A stretch of 64,000 nucleotides of DNA from Capsicum annuum (lineage: Eukaryota; Streptophyta; Magnoliopsida; Solanales; Solanaceae). Location: contig NC_061118.1 of assembly GCF_002878395.1 (NCBI RefSeq), positions 91,725,875 to 91,789,874 on the forward strand, written 5' to 3'. Of this stretch, positions 32,106-43,939 are shown in pieces. Below the pieces are notes generated by a model that was given only the letters and a program-made list of their open reading frames with translations, had not been told where the DNA came from and did not search any database. The number at the start of each line of letters is the position of its first letter. Position 1 is the first letter of the stretch. The position numbers were made by a program, and so were the translations under genes.

Positions 32106-34770
32106 TATCACAATAAAAAAATCAAAGGTCATGATGACACTTGTCGAAACAAGCCTCGACAAGTAAGCCTATCACATAAACTGATATGAAATGAGAAATC
32201 AATACCAAAACCCAATAGTAGACTCCTAAAGGGGAGTCGAACCACATGTATCTAGTAATTAGCAAGAAAACATAATCAAAGATACCATACAATATCCCAA
32301 AACCTTGTGTCATAATATAAGAATGTCAAAATATATAACTAATAGTCCAAAAGGATCACAATCTGTCTCTGAATACGAAGACAACACATAACTTAATAAG
32401 AAGAGGTAGTAGATCAACTTTTGAAACATTGACCAATCGCTACCTCAAAAGTATTCCAAACACCGCTCGAATTGGCTACCGTACGGCGAACTCATACCTG
32501 GATCTTCACTGAAAGGGCATAGTACGGATGTGTATGGTCTATTTGTACTCAGTAGGTATTATAGACTAACTGTGTAGATTAGAAAATAAAGCATATAAAA
32601 TTCACACTACGGGCATGTCACCTGCAATTAGAAAATTTCCCAAATGGTAGTCCACACCATCTGCACTAACAATTTATCAATATACACATATACCACACAC
32701 AAATAAGAGAAGAAAGCATAAATACACATATACCAAATTCAAGTATGAGAAAGAAGTACAAATAGACAAATATCACATCAAGGGCGATAATACACCACAG
32801 AATGAGTATAATATATGAAATGCAATAAAGATTATGATGATGATGTGATATGATACACGAGGTTGTCGGACGACCTCCGTATACACCTATTGAGTTGTGC
32901 TCCCAGGGTAGGACCCATGGGGTTTCGTCAATCCATATACAATTAAATATCGAATACCAATCCAGTATGATAGCTCCTCTCTAACACATACATCAGTGGT
33001 AGATTTTTAAAGATGTCATATTTTATACTAAAAAATACCGCTATATCTATATTTCCATGGTGGTACCAATCTTTCATGAATGTATATGATATGATGATGT
33101 GATGCTCACAACCAATCAGAATGAGAATTTCCAATGTCCAACAAATACACCAACCATGTGAGCTAAAATCCACTCAATATGCCAACCTTCCATGAATCCA
33201 ATGTAATCTATATGTCAGTAGAGTAAAATACATAACGATATGCCATTTTTACCTCATAAATTCCACTTTAGTCTTTTTCACAAGAAAAGACTCCACCAAG
33301 TATATGAACATAAAGCCAATAACATCATATAAGACTCTAAACAGTCGCACATAAAAATTAATGTCTCAAAAACCACCAACTAACAATAACATAGGTCCCC
33401 ACACATGCACAACATAATAATAAATTCATTTTCATAATTAGTTCCCACAACATTATAAGATTTATACCAGTATTAACTACCTAACCCCATCTGAATAAAG
33501 TTAAGCCATAACCTACCTCAAATACTGAAAATTGATCCAAAAAGCCTCCAACCTAGAGCTTTATCCTCAGGAATGGACTCAAAATTAACTAAAACATATA
33601 AATATAGAATCTACGCATCAAAAAGGCAATGATACCCATATTGCCCATTTCTGAATTGGGGTCAAAACAAATCCCCCAAATGGATTTTCAAACAAAAAAG
33701 TGTAAAACTAGAATTTTAGTCCAAAAATGTATTCCACATGATTAAAGGAACCCATGGCTGAAAATCCAAGAGAAAATGGATTAAAATTGGGGTTTAAATC
33801 GAAGAATTTCTAATTTATGCCTTCTGGGACAAAATTCCCAAATTTCACTTTTGAAATCGAGTTTTAATAGGATTTAAATGACAAAAATAAAAAAATAGTA
33901 GAATAGAGATTTGGAGCTTACCTAAGCTTGGTAAGCTTGAAAATGGAAGAGATCATCTAAAACTCGAATCCCTAAGCTCCAAGTCTCTAAAATTTTGAAA
34001 AATCATAAAAATGGGTAACTTATATCGCCCATGCACCGCTTAAGCATTCACCAGTTCGCTTAAGCAGCTATCGTTTAAGCGACCAAGTGTCACTTGCGCG
34101 ATACCTACCTGGCACTTGAGTGTCGCGTAGGTGACCATGCTGTCGCTTAGGCGACAATTGCTTAAGCGATCCTGCCTTTGATTAGGTGACACTTTGGTTG
34201 TCAACCCAAATTCTTAAGTGACAAAAATGTCACTTAAGCAATGTACCAGTGGAATAGTTCATCAAATGGAGACTTGGAGAATTCCAATTCCCCACCGATC
34301 CCTAGAGATTCATTCAAAATCCTGAGAATGCAAATGAACTATGCTACTAGACTAAATTCGGCACGCTGCACTCAATAGAGTTATTCGATTTTTGAAAAAA
34401 ATATGGTTTTCACAAAGTTAACACCAAAACCCAAATTCACAACTTTTTGAACCAAGGGTCAAAATGAGATATAAAATCCATAAAACCACACCAATGATGA
34501 TACCAACCAAAAATTGGCATTCCAAATTTGTTGGCATAATCCATTTTGTTATCTAACACACATAAATAAGACTGTTGACCGAAGTTAGCTAATAAGCCCT
34601 TTTAACCACCAAAAATCACAAACTTACACAAATCGTACCGAAATATATTGGGAACTATGCCAATCATCCCTATATCCCAAAAATACGATAAAGCAAATCA
34701 CAAGAAGGGGTAAAATGGTCAAATCACAAAAAAAGATATCACAAATGTTACCAAAAAATAGGTTATTGCA
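32106..34770 (-). repeat. R5 3' LTR
   Basis: It starts tatcac (aligns with tgtcat of R4, TG changed to TA) and ends ggttattgca at 34770. Next to it lies sequence resembling the tract region of R3, R7 and R10 (ttatccaccactaag, then ttcttcctcaaac). A TATA-like word on the minus strand is at 34018-34024 (complement of acttata), with a dense palindromic word array at 34026-34250. Confidence 0.65.
34026..34250 (-). repeat. U3 palindromic word array of R5
   Basis: At least nine variants of the self-complementary word cgcttaagcg(ac): cgcttaagc, gtttaagcgac, tcgcgtaggtgac, tcgcttaggcgac, gcttaagcgatc, attaggtgac, cttaagtgac, cacttaagc and others, spaced about 15-30 bases apart. It holds the same position as the cgctaaagt array in R4. 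Confidence 0.75.
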
Positions 34771-34800
34771 TTATCCACCACTAAGAATCTAGTTCTTCCT
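34771..34800 (-). promoter_or_regulatory. R5 polypurine-tract region
   Basis: The complement of ttatccaccactaagaatc is purine-biased and sits next to the LTR end, but it is less pure than the tracts of R3, R8 or R10. Confidence 0.4.
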
Positions 34801-34859
34801 CAAACTAAAGGTAAAGAATATACCTAATTTAGTAAGAAACTAAGGATAACTATCACACA

Positions 34860-36010
34860 TATCAGACTCGACCTTCCAAGTAGACTCATATATATGTCGA
34901 TATCTTCACTGGACCTTAACCACTGGAATATCTCTAGAATACAACCGTCTAACATCCCAAGCTAGAATAGAGATGGGCTCCTCAACAAAAGACAACCTCT
35001 CATCTAATTGGACTGAATCCCAACAAATGATATGAGACTTATCTAGAATGTAATGCCAAAGCATGGGATCATGATAAACTGGATGAACAACTAATAAATC
35101 TGAGGGCAATGCAAACATATAAGCCACATCCCAATAGTTTAAAGCATCTCTAAAGGTTTAATACACCTGGGGATAATCTTTCCCCTCTTCCCAAACCTCA
35201 TCACACCCTTCATAGGTGACACATAAAGGAATACTTGACCACCAACAATAAATTTCAAGGCACGAAGTCTACGATCCATATAACACTTCTGCCTACTCTA
35301 AGCCACTCAAATTCATCCTAAATGACCTAAACTCTATCCAAAGACTCACAAAGAAATTTCATACCCTAATGTGTAATCTTAGAAACCTCAAACCAACTAA
35401 CTAGAGAGCGACAATGATTACCATACAAAGCCTCAAAAGGATCCATCTCACTACTGGAATAGTAGCTATTATAATATACAAACTCTGCCAAAGTTAGATT
35501 CTGCTCCCACTAATCTCTAAAGTCCATAGCACAAGCGCAAAGCATATTCTTCAAAACTTGAATAGTCTTCTCCTTGACCGACCGTCGCTCTGGGGTGAAA
35601 AACTTTACTAAGATCAACTTGCGTACCCAACTCCTTATGAAAAGCCTTACAAAAGTGAGATATGAATACTGAAACTCCATTTGAGATAGTAGACACTGGT
35701 ATACCATAAAGATGAACTATCTAACGAATATAGATATAAGACAACCTGTCAACACTGAAGAAAACCTAAAGTGGAATGAAATGAGAAATTTTATTAATCG
35801 ATACACGATGACCCAAACATCCTCAAAACTATGAGAAATGCAAGGCAACCCAATCATAAAGTCTATAGTGATTCACTCTTTTTTCCACTTTAGAATTGGT
35901 AACCTTTGAAGCAAACCACTTGACCTCAAACACTTGTCCTTCAACTACTAACAACATAGGCAACGAGCTATAAAATTTGTGATATCCTTCCTTATACCAC
36001 CCCATAAGTA
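34860..36010 (-). pseudogene. R5 integrase region (broken)
   Basis: The core is readable near 35880-35500 as fragments (VSISNGVSIS-type block, SHFCKAFHKELGTQV) with frameshifts; the catalytic Glu region (35580-35565) is scrambled. The C-terminal part is better: MAYMFALPSDLLVVHPVYHD, DKSHIICWDSVQLDERL and SILAWDVRRLYSRDIPVVKV (35127-34906). Several stops lie in every frame. This C-terminus differs from that of R3, so R5 belongs to another subfamily. Confidence 0.75.
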
Positions 36011-36399
36011 AGGATGTTTAAGTCATGATACATCTTAGTCACTCCAAGATGGATGGAATATCTAGAATAATGAGCCTTCTACAAAATCAATCTATAATCC
36101 AATCATCCACTCTCAGAACACAAACTCAATCTCTAATCCTCAAAACACCATCTGGATCAAGCGAGGTTTCTTTAGCCTCTCCACTCAACACCTTATCTTA
36201 AATTACTCTTAGTTTAATATTATCAAACTGATGAGACTAAATTTGTTCCATCAAGAAAGACCTATACTCCATATATACCAAAATATAACCCTGAATTAAA
36301 ATATCAAGCCTAACCACCTGGTTAGCTGAATACTGAGCCTCTAAGGACAAAGACTGCTCCTGGGTCAAAAGATGTGACTAGCTACCCATGCTAGTCTAC

Positions 36400-36787
36400 T
36401 TCTAGCTCAAGAAATCTACAACTACATTAGCCTTGCCTAAATGGTACAAAATAGTCAGGTCATAATCCTTAAGTAACTCAAGCCAACAATGCTTTCTCAT
36501 ATTATAATCTCGATGGGTGAAGAAATACTGAAGGCTACGATGATCAAAGAAAATCTTACAATGGAACACATATAATTAGTTCCTCCACAACATCAAAATA
36601 AACACAACCACCCACAACTCTAAATTATGGGTAGGGTAATTCCTCTTATGGGGCTTCAACTGACGAAAACATACACAATCACCTTACTCTCCTACATCAA
36701 CACAAAACCTAACCTAAACCCTAAAGTATCACAAGATATGGTAAAACCCATACTCTTTTTGCGCAAATTCAATATAAAAATTTGATT
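36400..36787 (-). pseudogene. R5 RNase H fragment, left of R6
   Basis: The minus strand near 36730-36690 reads CDTLGF...GFVLM, the place of the family's CDAS...VLMQ block, then HKRNYPTHNLEL-like and FFTHRDYN-like pieces toward 36500 and a Q-rich linker. The upstream part lies beyond R6 at 38440. Stops are frequent. Confidence 0.65.
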
Positions 36788-37385
36788 TGAAGTGGATTTA
36801 TGCACCTCAATATTGTTATCCAGGCTTATTTTGCCTTATTTTGAAGACCTATTATGTGCTTAATGAGTGAATATTTGTATAAATGGGAATATAAGTTTCG
36901 AATAAATTTATTACAATTTTTAATTTGTTTTTTAGAAAATTTTGTAATTAAATTGGTCATTTAGAGTTTAGACGAGAAAACTAGTGTTGCTAGTTTGAGC
37001 TAGATGTTGTTCTAGTTGATCTCAATGAATTCTAGTATGTGTAGTGAGTTAATAATGGTTTTATTGTGTCATTGTGTGAGTAAAACCTTTTTATAGTGTT
37101 TAAGGTTCAATTGAATCAATCAAAGAGTCAAAACTAAGTTAAAAATAAAAAGGGCAAAACAAGTTCTTAGCTTAAGTTTCTAGTTCACTATCTTGGATGT
37201 TGTGTTGAACTCTAATCCGTGGTGTTTGATGCTATAGGTTGATTTTTATGTTAATAATTATGGTATATAGAAGATAATAAAGCTGTAAATCTTGTGAAAA
37301 CAACACCAAAAAGCTTTGAATGGATGGACGGAAGCAAGGGGTAAGATTTGACGTAAAATGGCCACTTTGGAGTCTATGGTGCGTC

Positions 37386-37415
37386 GTGGACCTTAGCCAA
37401 AGCTATAAGGTCCAC
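37386..37415 (+). repeat. Perfect 10-bp inverted repeat in R6 U3
   Basis: gtggacctta (37386-37395) and taaggtccac (37406-37415) are exact complements with a 10-base loop. They lie about 130 bases before the TATA box, where R1 has the related words gtggactaag and gtggtctaaag. Confidence 0.8.
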
Positions 37416-37547
37416 ACCACAGACATGGGGTCTTATAAAGGTACCCAAAACAATTTGGTACCATGATATTGTGGTGACGCAGACCCTATGTTCCGCAATA
37501 GATGGCGCAACGTGCACCTTAGTTCAACATCGACAGATTTGACCTCT

Positions 37548-37555
37548 TATAAATA
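37548..37555 (+). promoter_or_regulatory. TATA-like box in R6
   Basis: tataaata in cttataaatagga, conserved with the R1 LTR (2484-2491). Confidence 0.6.
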
Positions 37556-38439
37556 GGACACTTGAACATGATGCTAAACACTTTGGACCACTTTGAAACT
37601 TTGAGGGAGGCTGTGTAACACTTCAAATAGGATTTTTATTCCTCTAATTTAGTTTGTTTATGGATTTTAACATGTATTTCATCATTCCAATTATAGTTAT
37701 GTCCATAAGCGGCTAAAGTCCCTTTTCCTAGATTAAGGCCAAGAACATGATTAATCTTGTTGTGAATTGAGTTGGTTTTGATTGATCATCATATTTGGTT
37801 ATTTATTTATCCTTTTTATTACTATTTTAAGTATTCTTGACCCTTAGAATACATCCATTGTCATCTTCTGAGTCTGGAAGGAGGAACAAGAGGACAGAAC
37901 GTAGGGTAAATAGAATAGGATTATAATCTTCTACAAAATGAAGTTATAATGTTCACTTAGAATAAAAATATACATAAGTGAACTATTTGGTTCACTTATG
38001 GGATGAAATATGAATGTATTTAAATTATTTCTCACATCCCCGCTCAATAATGTAGTTATGGGTCTAAGTTAGATTGGTGACTAGAGGCTTGGAAGACTAT
38101 AATCATAATATCAGCCTCGTGAATCAACAACCAAGATAAGTAACATAACCAATGAAGTTTAATAGCATATATGATTGTTTATACAGCCTTAACCATGAGT
38201 TTCTCCTTATTGATTGTCCAAGACCTTTAATTTACCGCATTGGTTACTTTGCTTTACATTTATAAATCTCAAATTCTCGTGGTTATGCTTGCAATAATTT
38301 AATCTCAATAGTGAAATAGAATTAGACAGTTGTTAGCACTAGTCCATGTGGGATTGATATTTAACTTTTCATAAGGCCACAATATTACTTGGTGGGACCA
38401 CATACACTTGCTTGTATGCTTGGACACAATAGATCTGAA

Positions 38440-38936
38440 GTCAACAAATCTTTAACCATTTTGAAGCTCGCCTAAATAATATTAGAAAACTGAAAGTAAA
38501 TCTTCTTCTAAGTCAACTTGGTCAATGGATCCACAACAGATAAAAAACCCTTAATAAAGAACTTGTATTATCCTGCCAATCAACCAAAACTCTAAATCTC
38601 GGTAGGAGAAGTAGGCATAGCCCAATCATAAACTGCTATAATCTTGGCCAAATAGACCATAATACCATCCTTGGTCACCATATGACCCACAAAAGAGATA
38701 GAATCCAGCCAAAACTCACACTTAGAGAACATAACATACACTTGTCATCCCTCAATCTTTGAAGAATAATCAATAAATTCTCTTTATGGTTAGATCCACT
38801 CTTGGAATAAATTAAGATATCATTTATAAATACAATCACAAAAGTGTCGAGATACGGGAAAAATACCCAGTTCATCAACTCCATAAACACGGATGGGTCA
38901 TAGGTCAACCCAAAGGACATGAACAAGAACTCATAA
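38440..38936 (-). pseudogene. R5 reverse transcriptase, 3' part
   Basis: The minus strand reads FLFMSFGLTYDPSVFMELMN (38926-38870) and FVIVFINDILIYSKSGS (about 38845-38800), with the polymerase box as F-I-N-D, so the first catalytic Asp is Asn. Then a blurred [12 protein letters not shown] block appears (38600), and the start of RNase H (VKDLLTSD, 38460) before R6. The right edge is cut exactly at the cataa duplication of R7. Confidence 0.8.
38932..38936. repeat. R7 target-site duplication, left (cataa)
   Basis: cataa here and at 59886-59890, identical, flanking TG...CA ends of R7. Confidence 0.9.
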
Positions 38937-39734
38937 TGTCATGACCCGAGACTACCCCCTACTCATAACATGGTGCTTAGAGTCATAAGTGACCCCAAAC
39001 TAACCCATGGTCTAGCATAAGAAATAAGTACTGAAGGAATGTAAGAAATGTTGAGTGAAAGTTAGCTGAAGTAAACTGATAAGGAATAATCATAAAATAA
39101 TATAAACATTTTCTGGAAGATACTTAATGAAACTAAAAATAAATATGTCTAACTGTCTAATTGTCTGAAAACTTCTAAACTGATGAGTTATTGGGACAGG
39201 TCCCCAACTAACACTAATTAAAAGAAAATAAAGTACTGAAGCAAATAGATGAAAAGATAACTAGTCCTCGGCTGATGAGGACTCACTAAGGATACAACTG
39301 AGTGTCTTGTAAATGCGCTAAAATGGTTTGGGTATTGAGATTTTGAACCTATATTATGAGACAATATAGGACAATAAAGTATGCAATCAGTACTTCGATT
39401 ATATTGAGTATGCCATATGAAAATCTAGCTGATATATATATACTGAGCATGAATGCATAAACGTGAAAATCAAATACAAGAACAAGTATAATTTTATGCT
39501 ATGTATCTAAATAACTAAAAGACTAAACACTAAATACTTCGTCCAACAAACTAAGACTGAACATAATCTAAATACTGAATTAAGGACTATGGGAGCTAAC
39601 ATTTAATTGACTTTCCCCAATATGAGCTAATCGGGGTCTAAAATGTAACCTAGTTGGAAGGGTGTCATTACCTTTCCAAGGGTACCAACACTGGCTAGTA
39701 TGGATCCACTAAATTAGTGTCCCAATGGACTAGA
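38937..39734 (-). repeat. R7 3' LTR, left portion
   Basis: It aligns with 55467-56270 of the other LTR (shared words ataagaaataagtact, aactgataaggaataatcat, gggacaggtcccc..., tggatccactaaatt). It is cut by R8 at ctaga and continues at 49065. Confidence 0.88.
39730..39734. repeat. R8 target-site duplication, left (ctaga)
   Basis: ctaga, identical to 49060-49064. With one copy removed, the R7 LTR reads through as in its partner LTR at 56265-56290. Confidence 0.9.
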
Positions 39735-41956
39735 TAAAATATCTTTAGTTTTGGCCCTTAGAAATTCCTAAGTTTTGTACTCACTATCTTAATAACGACT
39801 CACCATATGAGTCGTATAGTCTGGGTATGGGTCATGGGACCCTAGTTATTAAGAGTCCAGTAAAGGGTGATTGGGTTTCTATTTTTGTTATGGTTTGGAG
39901 GTATAGGTCATTAGGGGTAATGATAGTTCATTTGGTCGATCCCTTAATGAAATTAGTAACGTAGTGACTTGACTTGGCTCTAAGTATGAGTAGAACACTA
40001 AGAGCTGTGAGGACAGGGTACAAGTAGTAAGGTTGAGTCATATTTTCTCCAGCGTCTAATCCCTTTGGGTTATGTCTTGGATACGACTAGACCATACAAG
40101 TCTTATGGTAAGGTCATAAATGGGGATTAAGGAGTCGTATAGTGGACAATGTATGGGTTTCCAACTCACCATATTGGTGATGACTCCATGCTATAAGTCG
40201 TATGTTATGGTCATGAGTCAAAGAGTTGACTAGTAACCACCTATAGTAAATTTTACAGTTTTAAGTTAGGGGTATTCTAGACATTTCCCCTTTGTAACTC
40301 ACTTTAATACCACAACATAAAATACCTTTAGAGGATTCATTAACCTTTTATTCTCAATCAAAAACTCTCAAAATTACTCTCAAACTCCTTTTCAAGAAAG
40401 AGGCTAGGGTTTTATCAAGATAATAAATTTAGGCTTTCAAGGGTGGTTTATCTTCGTCTTTCTTGGTGCCAAAGGCAGGTTACTTCTCCTTTAATGTTAT
40501 TTTTCAAAGAGCATATGTTTTAATGTATGATTATCATGATATTGTTATGGGTTGAAATGATTGTTAGTGGTTTTGGTTGTTCATAGTTGAATAATGATTC
40601 TCATGATTTAATTATGTTCTCTTTTATGCTTCTAGAATAATTTTGACATTGTGGAATGAATGTTAATGGTAAATGGATTTAGGGTTATTATGGATTCTCT
40701 AAACTACTTGGTTATGGTTTTGAAACTTATGTGCCCTCAACCTATTTGTTAAAATGCCAATGAGAATAATTTTATCGCATAGTTTGACTACTCCTGATAT
40801 CTTTTCATTGCCTTAATGGTAATGGTACCTAAATTAGTCTAGTTGATTTTAAATGGTTTGGAAAGGCCTTGGTGCCCATGATTTTGGTTTAATTGAAAAC
40901 TTTGGAGTCAACTTAGTTTAATAGTTTTGGTATGGCATAAAAGGATAGACTTGCAAGCTCTAATTGTGGTATAATGATACCAATGGTTTATGCCTAAACA
41001 AAACACTCCTTTATAAATTGTTGAAATGTGTAAATGGTTGTAATATGAGCTTAAAGAGGGATGAATAGTAAATCCATGGAAGGTGGGGTTCCCAAATGAC
41101 TGACATTGAAAACTCATGTTTGCTGATGTGAGGTGGTCTTAGTGACCGTGTGCATGATGTCACACTTTATAGTTTTGTAGATGTACTAGTCATCTTAGGT
41201 TCTTTTCTTCGATTGTGTAGCTAACACATGTTGGGGGACCTTTTAGCTGAGAGAGCTGAACCCATATAGCTCATGTGAAGTTTTAGGATGGTCAAGCTAC
41301 TCAAACTAGGTTAAGATTTTTAATGCATGCCAAACTCGATTCCCTATCCTAGTACTATATATATGTATACGTATGATTGCATATGGTTATTTGATTTGAT
41401 TTTGAATAATGACATTATTTTATCTTTATCCCTGAGTATATTCTAACATTTACACCATTAACCATCTTAGAGAGTTGTACCCTTATGCAATGAAGGAACC
41501 AACCATACTACAATTCCTCTTGCTTAGTGACTTAGATTTGGGGATAGCTTTGAGTTGGATTGAAGTGGTGATCTTATATACTCCAAAAGACTCCATTTTA
41601 TGCTATGAACCTCTTTTTAGTATTTTTTCCTTGGATTTTAGTTTTGGCTATGGTCAGCGACATATCCCAATCGGATATTACTTAATCCTGCACTTTATCA
41701 GACTATTATGGGCATTACCCTAGTATTTGTATTAGCACTAGGGTTGGCACTAGTTGTATAATTGGTTGAGGTTGTTGGATTATGACTATAGACTTTATTT
41801 AATGTCTTTAAACTATTATTATTTTATCTTGTTATATGTTTAGAATTCATCCAACATAGAGTGCAGGGCAATTATGGTTGGGTATTGGGGGTGGTCTCTG
41901 TTCTTGTTTGGACTTAAGATACCTGACATAACAAGACCTTGGTTCAGGTCAAGTCA
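39735..41956 (+). repeat. R8 5' LTR
   Basis: It matches 46816-49059 throughout (for example ggctagggtttt/catcaaga, cctcaacctatttgttaaaa and gactatagactttatttaat). It begins taaaatatc and ends caagtca. A U3 array of tacgactc words is at 39785-40225. Short ORFs in it, such as 41475-41723, are chance frames, not retained in the partner LTR. Confidence 0.9.
39785..40225 (+). repeat. U3 word array of R8 (5' copy)
   Basis: It contains an exact 8-bp inverted repeat acgactca/tgagtcgt (39795-39802, 39808-39815, loop ccata) and later imperfect copies: tacgactagaccatacaagtc near 40082, gagtcgtatagtggac near 40132, gactccatgctataagtcgt near 40184. The partner LTR has the same array at about 46863-47280, with matched changes in both arms (atgact/agtcat). 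Confidence 0.75.
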
Positions 41957-41959
41957 GAT

Positions 41960-41971
41960 TATTATCATAGC
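41960..41971 (+). promoter_or_regulatory. R8 primer-binding site, decayed
   Basis: tattatcatagc three bases after the LTR matches 9 of 12 bases of the initiator-Met-type site tggtatcagagc. The following ccttaggttta also resembles the bases after R3's site. Confidence 0.7.
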
Positions 41972-42129
41972 CTTAGGTTTATGGTCAATTGGGTGTCCAA
42001 CAAAGTCGTATTGAGTAGAGTCTCTTTTAAGATATGTGCCATGCCATATTTATAAGGGAGAGGCTACGAGGTATTTAGAAATATTTCTCTTTCTTGTATT
42101 CTATTTGCAAGCTGTAGTGTCTAAGGTCC

Positions 42130-43440
42130 TATAATCTTCTCTAATGCCTGTTTGTTCGCTTTTCAAATTATACCTCCCAGATGGACTGAAGTTTACATAA
42201 ACTCCTCTGTCACACCCGTGGACAATATTGATGGGTCCTACTCAACTTATAGGATCCGTACTCGATCTAGGAGTCCAGTTCCTAATTGTCCTCCTGGAGT
42301 TTCACTGGTTTTCTCCAGTCCTTCTGGAGCTTCTCAAGCGGATATAAAAAAGCTGAGTTCTGTCAGTCTATTTGTATGTTTTCAAAATTGGTATCTTCTC
42401 AAACCGAGCGTGGTTCTTCTATTACTTCATCTTTTTAGGCCATACAGTTGGCAAGTTTATGAGGTTGAACCCTCTTGTGTTCACTAGTGTTATAGTTAAG
42501 GAGGATCCTTATGCTTTTGTGGATGAGATGGAAAATATCTTCCATGTTATACATGCTACTAACATGGAGTGTGTGGAATTTGCTGCTTATCAACTGAAAT
42601 ATTTAGCATACTAGTGGCATGAGTAATGGGAGCAGACTTGGGGTAACGATGCTGAGTCAACCTTATGGGAAAATTTCTCTTGTGCTTTTCTTGACCATTT
42701 CTTTCCTCAGTAGTTGAGGGAAGAAAAGGTAGAAGAGTTTCTTAATTTTAAACAAGGCAAGATCTCAATAAAGAAATATGCCTTGAAGTTTCACTAACTA
42801 TTATGGTATGATCCAAAGTTGGTTTATAGTATGAGGGCTAGAATAAGGAAGTTCACTTCTAGGTTGTCCTGAGACTTAATTTTGGAGAGGAAGGCCACCT
42901 TGTTAAAAAAGAACATGGATATTTCCAGGTAGGTTGTGTACATGTAGTAGGTTGAAGAATAAAAGAGAAAGCAGGCAAAGATTGGGGAGAGGTAAAGAAA
43001 GAAGTGACATTTTCTGAAAAGGGTAGTGGCTAACAATAGAGTGGTAGGTATGGTGAGAAGTGGTCGAAGAAGAAGTGGGGCAATTTTGGGTATTACTCAA
43101 TGGCTAATTCTACCTTTCCAAAGTCGTTGGGTGATTGGCGCTTTTATGGTGGCGATAACTTTAGGGAATAGGGTGCCCAATCTTAGCCTAGCGAGACTTA
43201 GTTAGATCTGTCATATCCTTTCTCCCAATTTTGAGGTTGGTTGAATCAGGGTTACTGAGATGAAGGAAAGGAAAAGTGCTTCAACTATGGTAGCCAGGGC
43301 ACATTACTAGTTGTCCTATTAGTATTATTGCTTCTGAGGCAAACAAGGTTCCTGTTGCCTCTTCTTTAGCCCCGGCACCAAAGGGTGCACCATCTAATTC
43401 CAAAGCTGATTAGAACTTTTTCTATGTTCTCACTACCTTC
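42130..43440 (+). pseudogene. R8 gag (broken)
   Basis: The gag domain is readable around 42450-42900: KFMRLNPLVFTSV, VDEMENIFHVIHATNMECVE, AAYQLKYLAY, FLDHFFPQ, KYALKFH, SMRARIRKFTSRLS. The zinc knuckle near 43270 reads KCFNYGSQGT, with the second Cys and the His changed. Stops interrupt it every few dozen codons. The N-terminus (from about 42130) is proline- and arginine-rich and poorly defined. Confidence 0.82.
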
Positions 43441-43489
43441 CAGGAGTCTGAGACATCGCTTGATGTTGTGACTGGTCTATTGAAACTCT

Positions 43490-43770
43490 TTTCACATAAT
43501 GTGTACTATTAATTTGATTCGGGGTCCACTCTTTCTTATGTGACCCTATTTGTGGCTGTGTATTTTGGATTTGGTCTCGAGTGTATCCTGAACTCTTCTT
43601 ATGTTTCTACCCTGATGGGTAATTCTGTGGTTGCTAAAAGAGTCTATAGGGGTTGTGTGGTGTCTGTGGGTAGTTGTAGACTCTGGGGGATCTTATTGAA
43701 TTAACATGGTTGATTTTGATGTATATTAGAGATGGGCTGGTTGCACTCGTGCTATGCTTCTCTAGACTGC
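43490..43770 (+). pseudogene. R8 aspartic protease (broken)
   Basis: FDSGSTLSYVT near 43511-43545 keeps the catalytic D-S-G triplet. Distal blocks (VVAKRVYRG, MVDFDV) follow with frame changes toward 43730. It joins RT after a short linker. Confidence 0.75.
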
Positions 43771-43939
43771 TGGACCCATAAGATAATCTTAAAATTCCCT
43801 AATGGTTAGTTATTTAATGGGAGGGTGGTTCCCTAGCACCTAAGGGGAGCTTTGTATCATATCTCAGAGATTAAAGATTTATCTCCAAGAGGTGTCTCTA
43901 CCATCTGTTCTAGGTTAAAGATTCTAACTTGGAAGGTCC

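Larger units (their letters stand above)
36788..38430 (+). repeat. R6: solo LTR of the R1 family
   Basis: It is similar along its length to the R1 LTR (1740-3374) in the plus orientation, without any internal region, and sits within R5's RNase H. Near its ends are gattt (36784-36788) and gatct (38432-38436), a possible imperfect target duplication; exact termini are uncertain by a few bases. Solo LTRs arise by recombination between the two LTRs of an element. Confidence 0.7.

Noticed and set aside
31938..34250. Hairpin-forming words as terminators or operators of bacterial type
   Set aside because: They lie in LTR U3 regions of a eukaryotic genome; an LTR promoter module is the simpler reading.
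41475..41723. 82-codon plus-strand ORF in R8's 5' LTR
   Set aside because: It is LTR sequence without similarity to a protein, and the frame is not kept in the 3' LTR.
42903..43100. Two minus-strand ORFs antisense to R8 gag
   Set aside because: They are shadows of the gag region on the opposite strand, with no domain.
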